Source of the DNA: Candidatus Collierbacteria bacterium CG_4_9_14_3_um_filter_43_16
Lineage (GTDB): Bacteria > Patescibacteriota > Microgenomatia > UBA1400 > MFAQ01
Direction of reading: 5' to 3'
DNA: 25,727 nt
Assembly: GCA_002789895.1 (NCBI GenBank)
Contig: PFUC01000090.1
Span: forward strand, 15,469-41,195
Made by a program: the position numbers and the translations under genes
The notes under the pieces: generated by a model
Told to the model about the DNA's origin: nothing
The model's input: only the letters and a program-made list of their open reading frames with translations
Database searches by the model: none
Part shown: positions 14,504 through 22,064 of the stretch, piece by piece
How positions within the stretch are numbered: position 1 is the first letter of the stretch
Layout of the letters: the number at the start of each line of letters is the position of its first letter

Positions 14504-15515
14504 TTTGATTGTTAATTAGATATTTAGACCTTTCTGCCTTGCCTCTTCTAATGTAGTAGATAAGATACTTGGTGGCACCAGTGATACTTCCCAGGAAACT
14601 ACCAAGAATATAACGATGTGGCAAATTGTACTTTCCAATCAGTCTCAGAAAGAATTTTTTTAATGTGTGGACCGGGTGACCGAGGAACGCCCACCATAAG
14701 TATCTGAAGTCTCCAAAGTCCAGAAAAACCGAAAGTGGATAGGCAGAGTCACCCACACCGTAGTTAAACATTTTCCTATAGAGATCTTTTCCTGATTTGG
14801 GGTGGCGGTGATATATTTCAATCTCTGGGTTATACATCATATCTAAGTTTTTTATTGCGATTCTGTAGCCAATTTCGAGAGTATAGCCATGCCCAATTGG
14901 CCCACCCTCACCAAGGAGAATGTTAAAGGGGCCTATTTCGTCAAAGACTTTCTTTGGAATCATGCTATTAGCCCCTGCACAGATCCGGTGGAACAGCCAA
15001 GGTGACAAGGTAAATTTGCGCTGATTAAAAAACTCGCCATCCCAAAGAACTTTTGATTTCCCCTTACTTAAGCCTCCATTCTTTTCCCACACCTTTTGAG
15101 CGTAGGCCTTATCCTCCAAAGAAATCACATTCCCAGAAAGGTAGCCAAGGTTTGGATTCTTTTTGAATTCATGAACCATCTTTTCTAGCCACATTGGATC
15201 AAAAACTGACACGTCATCATCTGTAAATGCAACATATTTCCCTTTTGACTGTTTTATACCAGTATTTATGGCAAAAGGCTTGCCCTTTTTTGGTTCATGA
15301 AGAAACTTAATACCATAACCACGCCACTTTTTCTTTAGTTTTGAAACCTCTGAAGCAGTGGGAGTGTTTACCACAACGATCAATTCGTACTTACTTTTGC
15401 CCAAAATTTTGGCTGTTTTGAGAGATATGAAGAAGTTATCGAGGCTATTTCCTTTGTTTATCGTAGCCACAACCAGACTAACGACTGGTTTTGTGCCTGA
15501 TACAAGGTTTATCAT
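14493..15515 (-). CDS. GT2-family glycosyltransferase
   Basis: 340 residues with a GT-A domain: VSLVVATINKGNSL (12-25), YELIVVVNTP, FAINTGIKQSKGKYVAFTDDDVSV including the metal/donor-binding acidic DDD (99-101), GANSMIPKKVFDEIGPF, and a later GHGYTLEIGYRIA acceptor-side acidic motif. The C-terminal ~80 residues are basic and aromatic with amphipathic stretches, fitting peripheral membrane binding. The ATG at 15515 is chosen because TATAAT lies 7 nt upstream; the upstream extension to 15614 would run through that promoter and the divergent gene. First gene of the cassette. Confidence 0.9.
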   Translation of the reverse strand: MINLVSGTKPVVSLVVATINKGNSLDNFFISLKTAKILGKSKYELIVVVNTPTASEVSKLKKKWRGYGIKFLHEPKKGKPFAINTGIKQSKGKYVAFTDDDVSVFDPMWLEKMVHEFKKNPNLGYLSGNVISLEDKAYAQKVWEKNGGLSKGKSKVLWDGEFFNQRKFTLSPWLFHRICAGANSMIPKKVFDEIGPFNILLGEGGPIGHGYTLEIGYRIAIKNLDMMYNPEIEIYHRHPKSGKDLYRKMFNYGVGDSAYPLSVFLDFGDFRYLWWAFLGHPVHTLKKFFLRLIGKYNLPHRYILGSFLGSITGATKYLIYYIRRGKAERSKYLINNQNEK

Positions 15516-15564
15516 GTCCCATATTATAACATTTATGTTAAGATATGCAGGAAACCATAAATAT

Positions 15565-16068
15565 ATGTCAAAAGAGCAATATTCGAACCTAAACGAGCAC
15601 GTCAAATTTGTCATGAAAGCTCATGAGGGAGATGTACGAGGCTGGGACATGGAAACTCCCTATGCGATACATCCACTTTGGTGCTCAATGACCATTTACT
15701 CAGAAACTACCCTGCCCAAACAAATCCGTGACGAGGGGGCAGTAGTACTTCTATACCACGACATCCTGGAGGATACAAAACTCAACCTTCCAGACAACCT
15801 AACCCCTGACGAAGTTGACGGAATTATTCAGATGACCTTTACAGGTATGACTCAAGAAATGGTAGAGGTGTGGAATAGGGAGCCGAAAATTCGACTCTTC
15901 AAACTATACGACAAAATCTCAAATCTGCTTGATTCCTCATGGATGACTCCAGAAATTATTGAAATATATACAAGTTACACAAAAAAATTGCTAGAAGATG
16001 TCGAGCAAAACTTCGGGCAACTGAATATAACTAGAATCGCCAGGGCAATTTTGTACAAAAAGTTTTAA
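15565..16068 (+). CDS. MESH1/SpoT-like small HD hydrolase
   Basis: 167 residues corresponding to a stand-alone RelA/SpoT-type HD domain: IHP (His36), HDILEDT (65-71, the HDxxED motif) and FKLYDKISNLLD (112-123, with Asp116, like the KLADRLxNM segment). In SpoT and MESH1 these residues bind the metal and hydrolyse (p)ppGpp or NADPH. No synthetase, TGS or ACT domain is present. The start ATG at 15565 is set by the alignment to the family; the frame upstream to 15358 lies inside the divergent GT2 gene. AGGAAA is about 12 nt upstream. It is divergent from the nucleotide/carbamoyl/glycosyl cassette, so it could act on a nucleotide made or used there. Confidence 0.8.
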   Translation: MSKEQYSNLNEHVKFVMKAHEGDVRGWDMETPYAIHPLWCSMTIYSETTLPKQIRDEGAVVLLYHDILEDTKLNLPDNLTPDEVDGIIQMTFTGMTQEMVEVWNREPKIRLFKLYDKISNLLDSSWMTPEIIEIYTSYTKKLLEDVEQNFGQLNITRIARAILYKKF

Positions 16069-16108
16069 GAAACTTAATGGCAAATAATGCTATATTTTAC
16101 TTGATATA

Positions 16109-18766
16109 TCAATCTAATTTAGGATAATGGCAACTTTTCCATTTTTTGCCGCTGCCGCACCAGCAAGGATCGTTACGACCAAGCTTGTTTATATTTTTTA
16201 TAGATTGCCGCGTTGGAGCACCTCCTCGCAATGACGATGATATCTCGGTGTCTGATGACGATTTTTCGATGGTGCGGCGCTGGACCGGCTGAGGAATATT
16301 TATCTGAACTCGGAAGATGCGATGAGCCACAGTCGAATCAATGCGCGACAATAAGCTTTCGAACATAGAAAAAGATTCTTGCTTGTATTCTACCAAGGGA
16401 TCTTTTTGGGCATAGCCACGCAGACCGATACCATCGCGAAGATTGTCGATAGCGTCGAGATGATTCATCCAAAGTTCGTCATAGGTTTCCAGTAAAACAT
16501 ATCGCTCCACTTGAGGAAGAACGTCTTGGCCGAAACGGTCTTTCTGGGCGGCTCTAGCTTGCAGAATTATTTTGCTGAGCATTTCTTTGACGTCTTCTCC
16601 GGTTTTGCCAACCAGATTTTTTTCCAGTGAGTCGGCGGATCGGGGATCTAAGGGCAAAATACTTTGGAACTCTTTACCGATTTGGTCGGCTTCGACTTTA
16701 TCAATACCGGAGGTGGCGTAAATATTGGAAAGATAATCTATTTCTTTTTCCAAGGCTTGATCGACCGAAAAAGTGGCAACTTCGGTCCCTTCCGTCAATA
16801 AACGGTGACGGCGGGCGTAGAAGATTTGACGTTGCTTGTTCATAACATCATCGTAATCGACCAAATGTTTCCGCTGATCGAAGTAGAAAGACTCGACTTT
16901 GGTTTGAGCCGTCTCAATTGCCTTGGTGACCATACCTGCTTCCAAGGGCTGATCATCCGGAACTTTGAGGAAATCCATGAGACGACCTACTTGATCTCCG
17001 CCAAAAATACGCATAATGTCGTCCTCGAGTGAAATATAAAAGCGAGTGGATCCTGGGTCCCCTTGACGACCGGCCCGACCCCTTAACTGATTGTCGATAC
17101 GGCGTGATTCGTGACGAACGGCGCCAATAATATGTAGACCACCCAGTCTCTTAACCTTGTCGGCTTCCTTCTGCCACTCTTTGAGCTCTCTCCCTTGCGG
17201 ATCGCCGCCAAGCATAATATCCACACCCCGACCGGCAATATTGGTCGCTACGGTGACGGCATTCAGTCTCCCGGCTTCGGAAATGATCATAGCTTCATTC
17301 TCGTGATTCTTGGCGTTTAAAATTTGGTGAGGAATATGTTTCTTTTTTAGATACTGACCGACGACGTCGTTTTGCTCGATAGATTTAGTCCCAATGAGGA
17401 CCGGCTGACCTTTGGCGTGAAGCTCGGCCACTTCGGCAACTAAAGCGCCATATTTTGCTCGCTGAGTCTTGTAAATAATGTCCGAATTATCTTGACGAAC
17501 ATTGGGTTTATTAGTGGGAATAATCAAAACATTCAAATTATAAATCTTTTTGAATTCTTCAGCTTCGGTGGCGGCGGTTCCGGTCATGCCGGAAAGCTTT
17601 TTATAAAGTCTAAAATAGTTCTGGAGAGAAATAGTGGCCATCGTCCTCGATTCTTGCTGGATTTTCACGCTCTCTTTGGCTTCAATAGCCTGATGCAAAC
17701 CATCGGAATACCGTCGGCCAAACATCAAGCGTCCGGTATGGTCGTCTACGATGATCACTTGATCATCTTTCACCACATAATCACGGTCCTTGACAAAGAG
17801 AGTTTGAGCTTTGAGAGCCTGTTCCAGATGATGAAGAGTCTGATAATCTTGCTGATATAGATTTTCGACATTTAAGATTTTCTCAAGTTTCCTGAGACCG
17901 TGATCGGTAAGATTGGCGGTTCGCTGTTTTTCATCCACTTCAAAATCGGTGTCGCTCGATAGAGTCCTGATTAATTCCGAAAAACGGACATACTGATCGG
18001 TGGCTTCTGAGTCCGGGGCGGAAATAATTAAGGGGGTGCGGGCTTCGTCGATGAGAATGGAGTCGACTTCATCAACAATAGCAAAATGATGTGGGCGCTG
18101 AACAAGCTGCTCGGGTGTCTTCGCCATGTTGTCACGGAGGTAATCAAAACCAAATTCGTTATTGGTACCGTAGGTAATGTCACAGGCGTAAGCATCGATC
18201 CTTGATACTGGTTTAAGATGATGAAGTCGATGATCTGAGTGTGAAGTATCGGTGTAATCTCGATCATACATAACCGCGGGCTGATCACCTTGACCGGAAT
18301 AAATGCACCCGACACTCAAGCCAAGAAAATCATATATTTGACCCATCCAGCCGGCGTGGAGTCTGGCAAGGTAATCGTTAACTGTCACCAGGTGGGTACC
18401 TTCTCCGGTGAGAGCATTAAGAACCATCGCAGGTACGGCCGACAAGGTCTTACCTTCACCTGTTTTTTGCTCGGCAATGTTGCCTTGATGAAAAGCGATA
18501 CCGGCAATTAGCTGAACGTCGTAAGGTTTCATCCCCAAAGTACGGGAGGCGGTTTCTCTCGTCAAAGCAAAAATTTGTGGCAGAACGTCGTCCAGAGTTT
18601 TTTCACCTTTTAATTCTTCTTTTATCTGAGCAATTTCCGGCTTGAACTCATCGTCTTTCAGACCTTTGGCCCAGTCTTCAAGAGTATTGATGGTAGCAAC
18701 TATCTTTTTAATCTTGTCGATCTCGACTTTGTTCGGATTGAGAATGGAGTCTAGAAATGAAAACAT
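16109..18766 (-). CDS. secA: Preprotein translocase ATPase SecA
   Basis: 885 residues, the normal size for SecA. Visible: EQKTGEGKT Walker A (about 99-107), VDEVDSILIDEARTPL Walker B and preprotein-linked region, SRTMATISLQNYFRLY, GMTGTAATEAEEF, IAGRGVDIMLGG, LRGRAGRQGDPGSTRFY (motif VI) and the C-terminal zinc motif CWCGSGKKWKSCH that binds SecB or phospholipid/ribosome. It drives Sec-dependent export. The start at 18766 (MFSFLDSILNPN) is chosen over the earlier frame because TATAAT lies 9 nt before it. The linker just before the zinc motif carries a palindromic repeat in frame. It ends 40 bp from the convergent MESH1-like gene with no strong terminator visible. Confidence 0.97.
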   Translation of the reverse strand: MFSFLDSILNPNKVEIDKIKKIVATINTLEDWAKGLKDDEFKPEIAQIKEELKGEKTLDDVLPQIFALTRETASRTLGMKPYDVQLIAGIAFHQGNIAEQKTGEGKTLSAVPAMVLNALTGEGTHLVTVNDYLARLHAGWMGQIYDFLGLSVGCIYSGQGDQPAVMYDRDYTDTSHSDHRLHHLKPVSRIDAYACDITYGTNNEFGFDYLRDNMAKTPEQLVQRPHHFAIVDEVDSILIDEARTPLIISAPDSEATDQYVRFSELIRTLSSDTDFEVDEKQRTANLTDHGLRKLEKILNVENLYQQDYQTLHHLEQALKAQTLFVKDRDYVVKDDQVIIVDDHTGRLMFGRRYSDGLHQAIEAKESVKIQQESRTMATISLQNYFRLYKKLSGMTGTAATEAEEFKKIYNLNVLIIPTNKPNVRQDNSDIIYKTQRAKYGALVAEVAELHAKGQPVLIGTKSIEQNDVVGQYLKKKHIPHQILNAKNHENEAMIISEAGRLNAVTVATNIAGRGVDIMLGGDPQGRELKEWQKEADKVKRLGGLHIIGAVRHESRRIDNQLRGRAGRQGDPGSTRFYISLEDDIMRIFGGDQVGRLMDFLKVPDDQPLEAGMVTKAIETAQTKVESFYFDQRKHLVDYDDVMNKQRQIFYARRHRLLTEGTEVATFSVDQALEKEIDYLSNIYATSGIDKVEADQIGKEFQSILPLDPRSADSLEKNLVGKTGEDVKEMLSKIILQARAAQKDRFGQDVLPQVERYVLLETYDELWMNHLDAIDNLRDGIGLRGYAQKDPLVEYKQESFSMFESLLSRIDSTVAHRIFRVQINIPQPVQRRTIEKSSSDTEISSSLRGGAPTRQSIKNINKLGRNDPCWCGSGKKWKSCHYPKLD
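16202..16236. repeat. Palindromic repeat inserted in frame in the secA linker
   Basis: ATTGC (16204-16208) and GCAAT (16228-16232) flank GGAG-CAC-CTCC (16215-16225), giving an imperfect hairpin of the TCATTGCGAG...GGCAATCT type found dispersed in many bacterial genomes (recalled). It encodes SLRGGAPTRQS just upstream of the zinc motif. Confidence 0.6.
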
Positions 18767-18785
18767 ACAGACATGATTATACTGT

Positions 18786-19433
18786 CTAAACCAGAGAAAT
18801 GATGAGATTGGAGACAGTATGGGCGGTGACAAAGACAAAGCGAGTAGACAAAGATCTCATGAAATTGATTGTTGGCAAGTGATGGTCGTACCAGTGGATG
18901 CGGTTAATCAGAGTGAAGCGAGAATGATCCTTGAGTTGTTGCATAAAGTTCAGATCTTCCAGCTTGTGAGGAATGTACTTGCCTTCGAAACAATCAACCA
19001 GAATGAGATCATAGTTCTCAGACCCGCCTGCCGGACGGGCAGATTTCATATCTCGGGCAAAGTCGAGAGCATCGGCTACAACAATGTTCAAGTTTTTGAC
19101 TTTATTTAGACCAAAATATTTTTTGCCGATTTCTACCATGAAGGGATCTATCTCCACGGCGGTTATCTGCGCTTTTGGGTAAAGATGACTGACAAGAAGG
19201 GTGTTTGACCCTCCGCCAAGTCCTAAAATAAGAATACTCCGGGGAATGAAGTACCCGGGGACTAATTTTTTGATGCCGGTTTTCCAGATATGAGTCAGAA
19301 TATCTCCAGATTCAATCAAACCGTCAACGTGCAAAGTAGGCTGAAGAAAATAAAGGTTGATGGAGATGTTGTGATTGAATTGGGAGTCCGATAGTTTTAG
19401 GGTTTGAGGAAAGAATAAATGACGAAGTGACAT
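18786..19433 (-). CDS. Spermidine synthase-like / SAM-dependent methyltransferase-fold protein
   Basis: 215 residues with a Rossmann nucleotide-binding core: ILILGLGGGSNTLLVSHLYP (SAM-binding Gly-rich loop), ITAVEIDPFMVEIGKKYFGL (acidic ribose-binding Glu), NIVVADALDFARD and YDLILVDCFEGKYIP. This matches the spermidine synthase/methyltransferase-like family, but the polyamine-binding region is not clear, so the reaction is unknown. The ATG at 19433 is chosen (TATAGA 7 nt upstream); a GTG at 19460 would add nine residues. Between the third and fourth core strands the segment SARPAGGSE is encoded by a GC-rich repeat-like insertion. It lies between secA and the carboxypeptidase gene on the same strand. 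Confidence 0.82.
   Translation of the reverse strand: MSLRHLFFPQTLKLSDSQFNHNISINLYFLQPTLHVDGLIESGDILTHIWKTGIKKLVPGYFIPRSILILGLGGGSNTLLVSHLYPKAQITAVEIDPFMVEIGKKYFGLNKVKNLNIVVADALDFARDMKSARPAGGSENYDLILVDCFEGKYIPHKLEDLNFMQQLKDHSRFTLINRIHWYDHHLPTINFMRSLSTRFVFVTAHTVSNLIISLV
19025..19042. repeat. GC-rich stem-loop element in frame in the spermidine-synthase-like gene
   Basis: GCCTG (19026-19030) pairs with CGGGC (19036-19040) around CCGGA with one T-G pair. It shares CCTGCC with the element at 4702-4719 and encodes ARPAGG, which interrupts an otherwise ordinary strand-to-strand turn. Confidence 0.5.
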
Positions 19434-19512
19434 TGAGTTATCTATATAGATTTCCCTCACCAGATCGGGACTTTCAGCCCATTCAGGTTGGGAATGACAA
19501 GGTTATTAATTA

Positions 19513-20568
19513 TCATTTTGCAGTAGTATCATGAGTGAGCTTTATTTCACTGCGAATTTTTCTGGCAAGGTCTCCCCAGACTTGATAGTGGCGATTTAAC
19601 ATAAGGGTGGAGACTCTAACGGCCGGCAAACCCTTCGTCATGAAGGCGGCGTCCAGAAGATCGGCGGTCGCCCGATCTCTCTCCAAGTATGATCCGGTAC
19701 CGGAAACGATCGCCACCATAGATAGATGGTCTCGCTCGGCCGTAACGATAGTAGAGTAACCGGCATCCTCGGTGTAGGCGATTTTCAGACCGGTAACACC
19801 CGGGTAAACTCCCAAAAGTCCGTTCCAGTTGGGCAAATAGTACCTGCCATGAGTTGAAGTCTGTTCGATGTCTTGATTGTCCGACTTACCCGCCGTGACA
19901 ATTTCCGGGTAATTTTTTTGAACATTATTAACAAGCTTGGCAAGGTCTTCCAAAGTTGAGTATTGATTTTGATCATCCAGTCCGTCAGGATTGACGAAAT
20001 GAGAGTGAAACATGCCTAATAGCTCGGCTTTTTCATTCATGTAATAAATATACTCGGAAGGAAAGATTTCGGAAATCTTGGCGGCTCCATCGGCAAGTGC
20101 TTGAGCCGAATCATTGGCACTGGTGGCTATCGCCCCGCGTAGAAGATCGGAGGCGGGAATAACCTCCCCCGACTTTAATCCCAGAATGGTAGGAACTTTG
20201 TCGATCGATCTTTCGGAAACGGTAATTTCTTTATCTAAAGGTATCAAGTCGATGGCTATCTGAGTAGAGAGGAGCTTGGAAAAAGAAGCCGGTGACATTC
20301 TGAGACCGGTACCTTTGCTGTAGTAGACCAGCCCGGTTTCGGAGTTGTAGACGACATAGCGGGGTACTGCTTCCAGAGTGGAAAGTTCTTTCGATTTGGA
20401 AAAATCCAGATTGAACCGACTAATTTTTTGAGAAATTTTTCCGGTTTGGTCATTACCGATGAACAACGGCGAGATTAACGGCAAAGATCCCCCTCCAAAA
20501 ATAAACAGCGAAACAGCTCCGCCAATCATGAGGATCAGCAAAAAAAGGATTAAAATCTTCTTAGACAT
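19513..20568 (-). CDS. D-alanyl-D-alanine carboxypeptidase-like S11 serine peptidase, atypical third motif
   Basis: 351 residues with an N-terminal membrane anchor (about 5-25) and an S11 penicillin-binding domain that would trim peptidoglycan stem peptides outside the membrane. The SxxK motif is S95-F-S-K98 (in SPASFSKLL) and SxN is S150-A-N152 (in ATSANDSA). The third motif, normally KTG, reads K262-I-A in TGLKIAYTEDAGYS, although the surrounding sequence is typical. The ATG overlaps the seryl-tRNA synthetase stop by 8 nt, so it is co-translated with it. No C-terminal amphipathic anchor of the PBP5 type is obvious. Whether it is active with KIA is unclear. Confidence 0.9.
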   Translation of the reverse strand: MSKKILILFLLILMIGGAVSLFIFGGGSLPLISPLFIGNDQTGKISQKISRFNLDFSKSKELSTLEAVPRYVVYNSETGLVYYSKGTGLRMSPASFSKLLSTQIAIDLIPLDKEITVSERSIDKVPTILGLKSGEVIPASDLLRGAIATSANDSAQALADGAAKISEIFPSEYIYYMNEKAELLGMFHSHFVNPDGLDDQNQYSTLEDLAKLVNNVQKNYPEIVTAGKSDNQDIEQTSTHGRYYLPNWNGLLGVYPGVTGLKIAYTEDAGYSTIVTAERDHLSMVAIVSGTGSYLERDRATADLLDAAFMTKGLPAVRVSTLMLNRHYQVWGDLARKIRSEIKLTHDTTAK

Positions 20569-21820
20569 GTTTGATGACGCCCTTCCCTACAAATGGAACC
20601 AATATTTCCGGGACTTTTACTGAACCATCGGCTTGCTGGTAGTTTTCTAAAATTGCCCCCAGTATTCTAGGGGTAGCGACGACGGTATTGTTTAGGGTGT
20701 AGACAAACTTTTGGGTACCATCTTTGGCTCTATAACGGATGTTTAGCCGGCGACTCTGAAAATCGTTAAAGTATGAATCGGAATGAGTTTCACGATAGGC
20801 ATTTTGGCTAGGGAACCAAACTTCCACATCGTATTTGCGACGCTGACCGGCTCCCATATCTCCTGTACACATAAGAAGGACGTGATAGGGGAGACCCAAA
20901 GCCTGCAGTAGCTTTTCGGTGTGGTCAAGCATCTGATCGTGCATTTTGCGTGTTTCGACCTCATCGGCTACGGTGTAAACGACTTGTTCTACTTTGTTGA
21001 ACTGATGAACCCTAAAAATTCCCTTAGTATCTTTGCCGTATGAACCGATCTCGCGACGATAGCAGGGGGAAATGCCCACCATTTTGACAGGCAGGTCATT
21101 TTCATTGAGAATCTCGTCTTTGTAAAAAGCAGTAAGAGAAACTTCTGCCGTGCCGATTAGACTTTGACCGTCTTGGGTTTTGTAATGATCTTCCATACCC
21201 CAAGGAAAGTAGCCCGTACCCAACATGGCTTCATCGTTTACCATCCATGGAACAGTCATGGGAGTATACCCTTCACCGATCATCATCTTAAGGGCGTACA
21301 TTAGTAGGCCATATTCCAACAGAACCAAATCATTTTTGGTAAAGAAAGCCCTACTCCCGGCAATCCGGACGGCTCTTTTGTTGTCTAACAAATCCAGCCC
21401 TTCGGCAAGCTCTTCGTGAGGCAGTATGGGATAATCAAATTTTGGAATATTTCCCCACGTTTTGATTTCGACATTTCCGGATTCGTCCTTACCCACAGGA
21501 ACATCATCGGCAGAAGGGTTGGGGATTTGAAACATTAGCTCGAGGTATTGTTTTTCGACCTCCGTAAGCCTTGGTTCCGTCTCCTGAATTTTTTGTTTTA
21601 TTTCTTTACCATTGGCTATTTGTTCGTCTGATGGCTTGCCCTTTATATCGGCAATATTTGCGTTGCCTTGGCGACGGAGTTCTTCGACTTCTTGGATTAG
21701 TTTGCGTCTCTCATTATCCACCCCAACCAGTTTGTCAACGAGAGTAGGATCAAACTGTTTGTTGGCGATAGCTTTTTTAAGAGCGTCCTTGTTATCTCTG
21801 ATGTAGTTTATGTCTAACAT
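20561..21820 (-). CDS. serS: Seryl-tRNA synthetase
   Basis: 419 residues, the usual bacterial length. The N-terminal coiled-coil arm (about 25-105, for example LVGVDNERRKLIQEVEELRR) that contacts tRNA-Ser is present, followed by the class II catalytic core: PMTVPWMVNDEAMLGTGYFP, TAEVSLTAFYKDEIL, CYRREIGSYGKDTKG and FRVHQFNKVEQ (motif 2) and TVVATPRILGAILENYQ (motif 3, with its Arg), ending in KVPEILVPFVGK. It charges tRNA-Ser with serine. It is preceded by a 200-nt structured leader with a terminator and a T-box-like antiterminator, so expression probably responds to uncharged tRNA-Ser. The stretch from terminator to ATG is A/T-rich with no Shine-Dalgarno. Confidence 0.97.
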   Translation of the reverse strand: MLDINYIRDNKDALKKAIANKQFDPTLVDKLVGVDNERRKLIQEVEELRRQGNANIADIKGKPSDEQIANGKEIKQKIQETEPRLTEVEKQYLELMFQIPNPSADDVPVGKDESGNVEIKTWGNIPKFDYPILPHEELAEGLDLLDNKRAVRIAGSRAFFTKNDLVLLEYGLLMYALKMMIGEGYTPMTVPWMVNDEAMLGTGYFPWGMEDHYKTQDGQSLIGTAEVSLTAFYKDEILNENDLPVKMVGISPCYRREIGSYGKDTKGIFRVHQFNKVEQVVYTVADEVETRKMHDQMLDHTEKLLQALGLPYHVLLMCTGDMGAGQRRKYDVEVWFPSQNAYRETHSDSYFNDFQSRRLNIRYRAKDGTQKFVYTLNNTVVATPRILGAILENYQQADGSVKVPEILVPFVGKGVIKHV

Positions 21821-21869
21821 AGGATATTTTTTATTTTATATTTTAAATTGTATATTAATAATTCGAATC

Positions 21870-21895
21870 AAAAAAACACGCAAATAATTGTGCGT
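21870..21895 (-). terminator. Regulated intrinsic terminator in the serS leader
   Basis: ACGCA (21895-21891) pairs with TGCGT (21882-21878) around an 8-nt loop, followed by G and seven Ts (21876-21870). The stem is short, as expected if the alternative antiterminator helix, which shares AUAAC (21898-21894), must compete with it. Confidence 0.7.
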
Positions 21896-22021
21896 TATCG
21901 GGTCGCCTGAGGCGACAGTTGCCACCATATAACAATACTTAATTTAGCTATAACGGGCTGACCCGTCCCGGTTTTTGACCCCGAGAAGCTTGATGGTTGG
22001 AAGCCATCTCAAATGCTTTCT
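21870..22021 (-). promoter_or_regulatory. T-box-like riboswitch leader of serS
   Basis: On the minus strand the 3' part fits a T-box antiterminator: helix A1 G-U-U-A-U-(A)-U-G-G (21933-21925) with C-C-G-A-U-A-A-C (21901-21894), an unpaired UGGCAAC (21924-21918) plus one U, and helix A2 GUCGCC (21916-21911), UCA loop, GGCGAC (21907-21902). UGGC would pair with the GCCA end of an uncharged tRNA with discriminator G73, as in bacterial tRNA-Ser. The A1 3' strand overlaps the 5' arm of the following terminator. Stem I is very short: AGAAAGC (22021-22015) pairs with GCUUCU (21989-21984), then GAUGG/CCAUC (22008-22004 with 21996-21992); the 3' side of the internal loop holds UCA, a serine codon (21993-21991). 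Two more hairpins lie between. Structure assigned by eye. Confidence 0.75.
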
Positions 22022-22027
22022 ATCTAT

Positions 22028-22036
22028 ATTGTAGCA
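22028..22036 (-). promoter_or_regulatory. Extended -10 promoter for the serS leader
   Basis: TGC-TACAAT on the minus strand (TACAAT at 22033-22028) puts the start of transcription near 22021, exactly at the base of the predicted Stem I. No good -35 is visible. Confidence 0.55.
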
Positions 22037-22064
22037 AATTAATTGGAAGTATTTGGGCTCGGCA

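Noticed and set aside
15358..15564. N-terminal extension of the MESH1-like protein
   Set aside because: It lies entirely inside the opposite-strand GT2 gene and its promoter, and the family alignment starts at the ATG at 15565.
16069..16108. Possible terminator between the MESH1-like gene and secA
   Set aside because: AAGTTT-TAAG-AAACTT is a weak A/T-only stem with no convincing T run in either direction.
18767..18838. Extension of SecA upstream of 18766
   Set aside because: It covers the TATAAT and the end of the neighbouring gene, and SecA normally starts with the MFSFLDS-type segment.
19458..19500. Stretch resembling a dispersed GGGAATGACA-type repeat upstream of the spermidine-synthase-like gene
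   Set aside because: Only one copy in the window and no clear symmetry; not enough to call a repeat.
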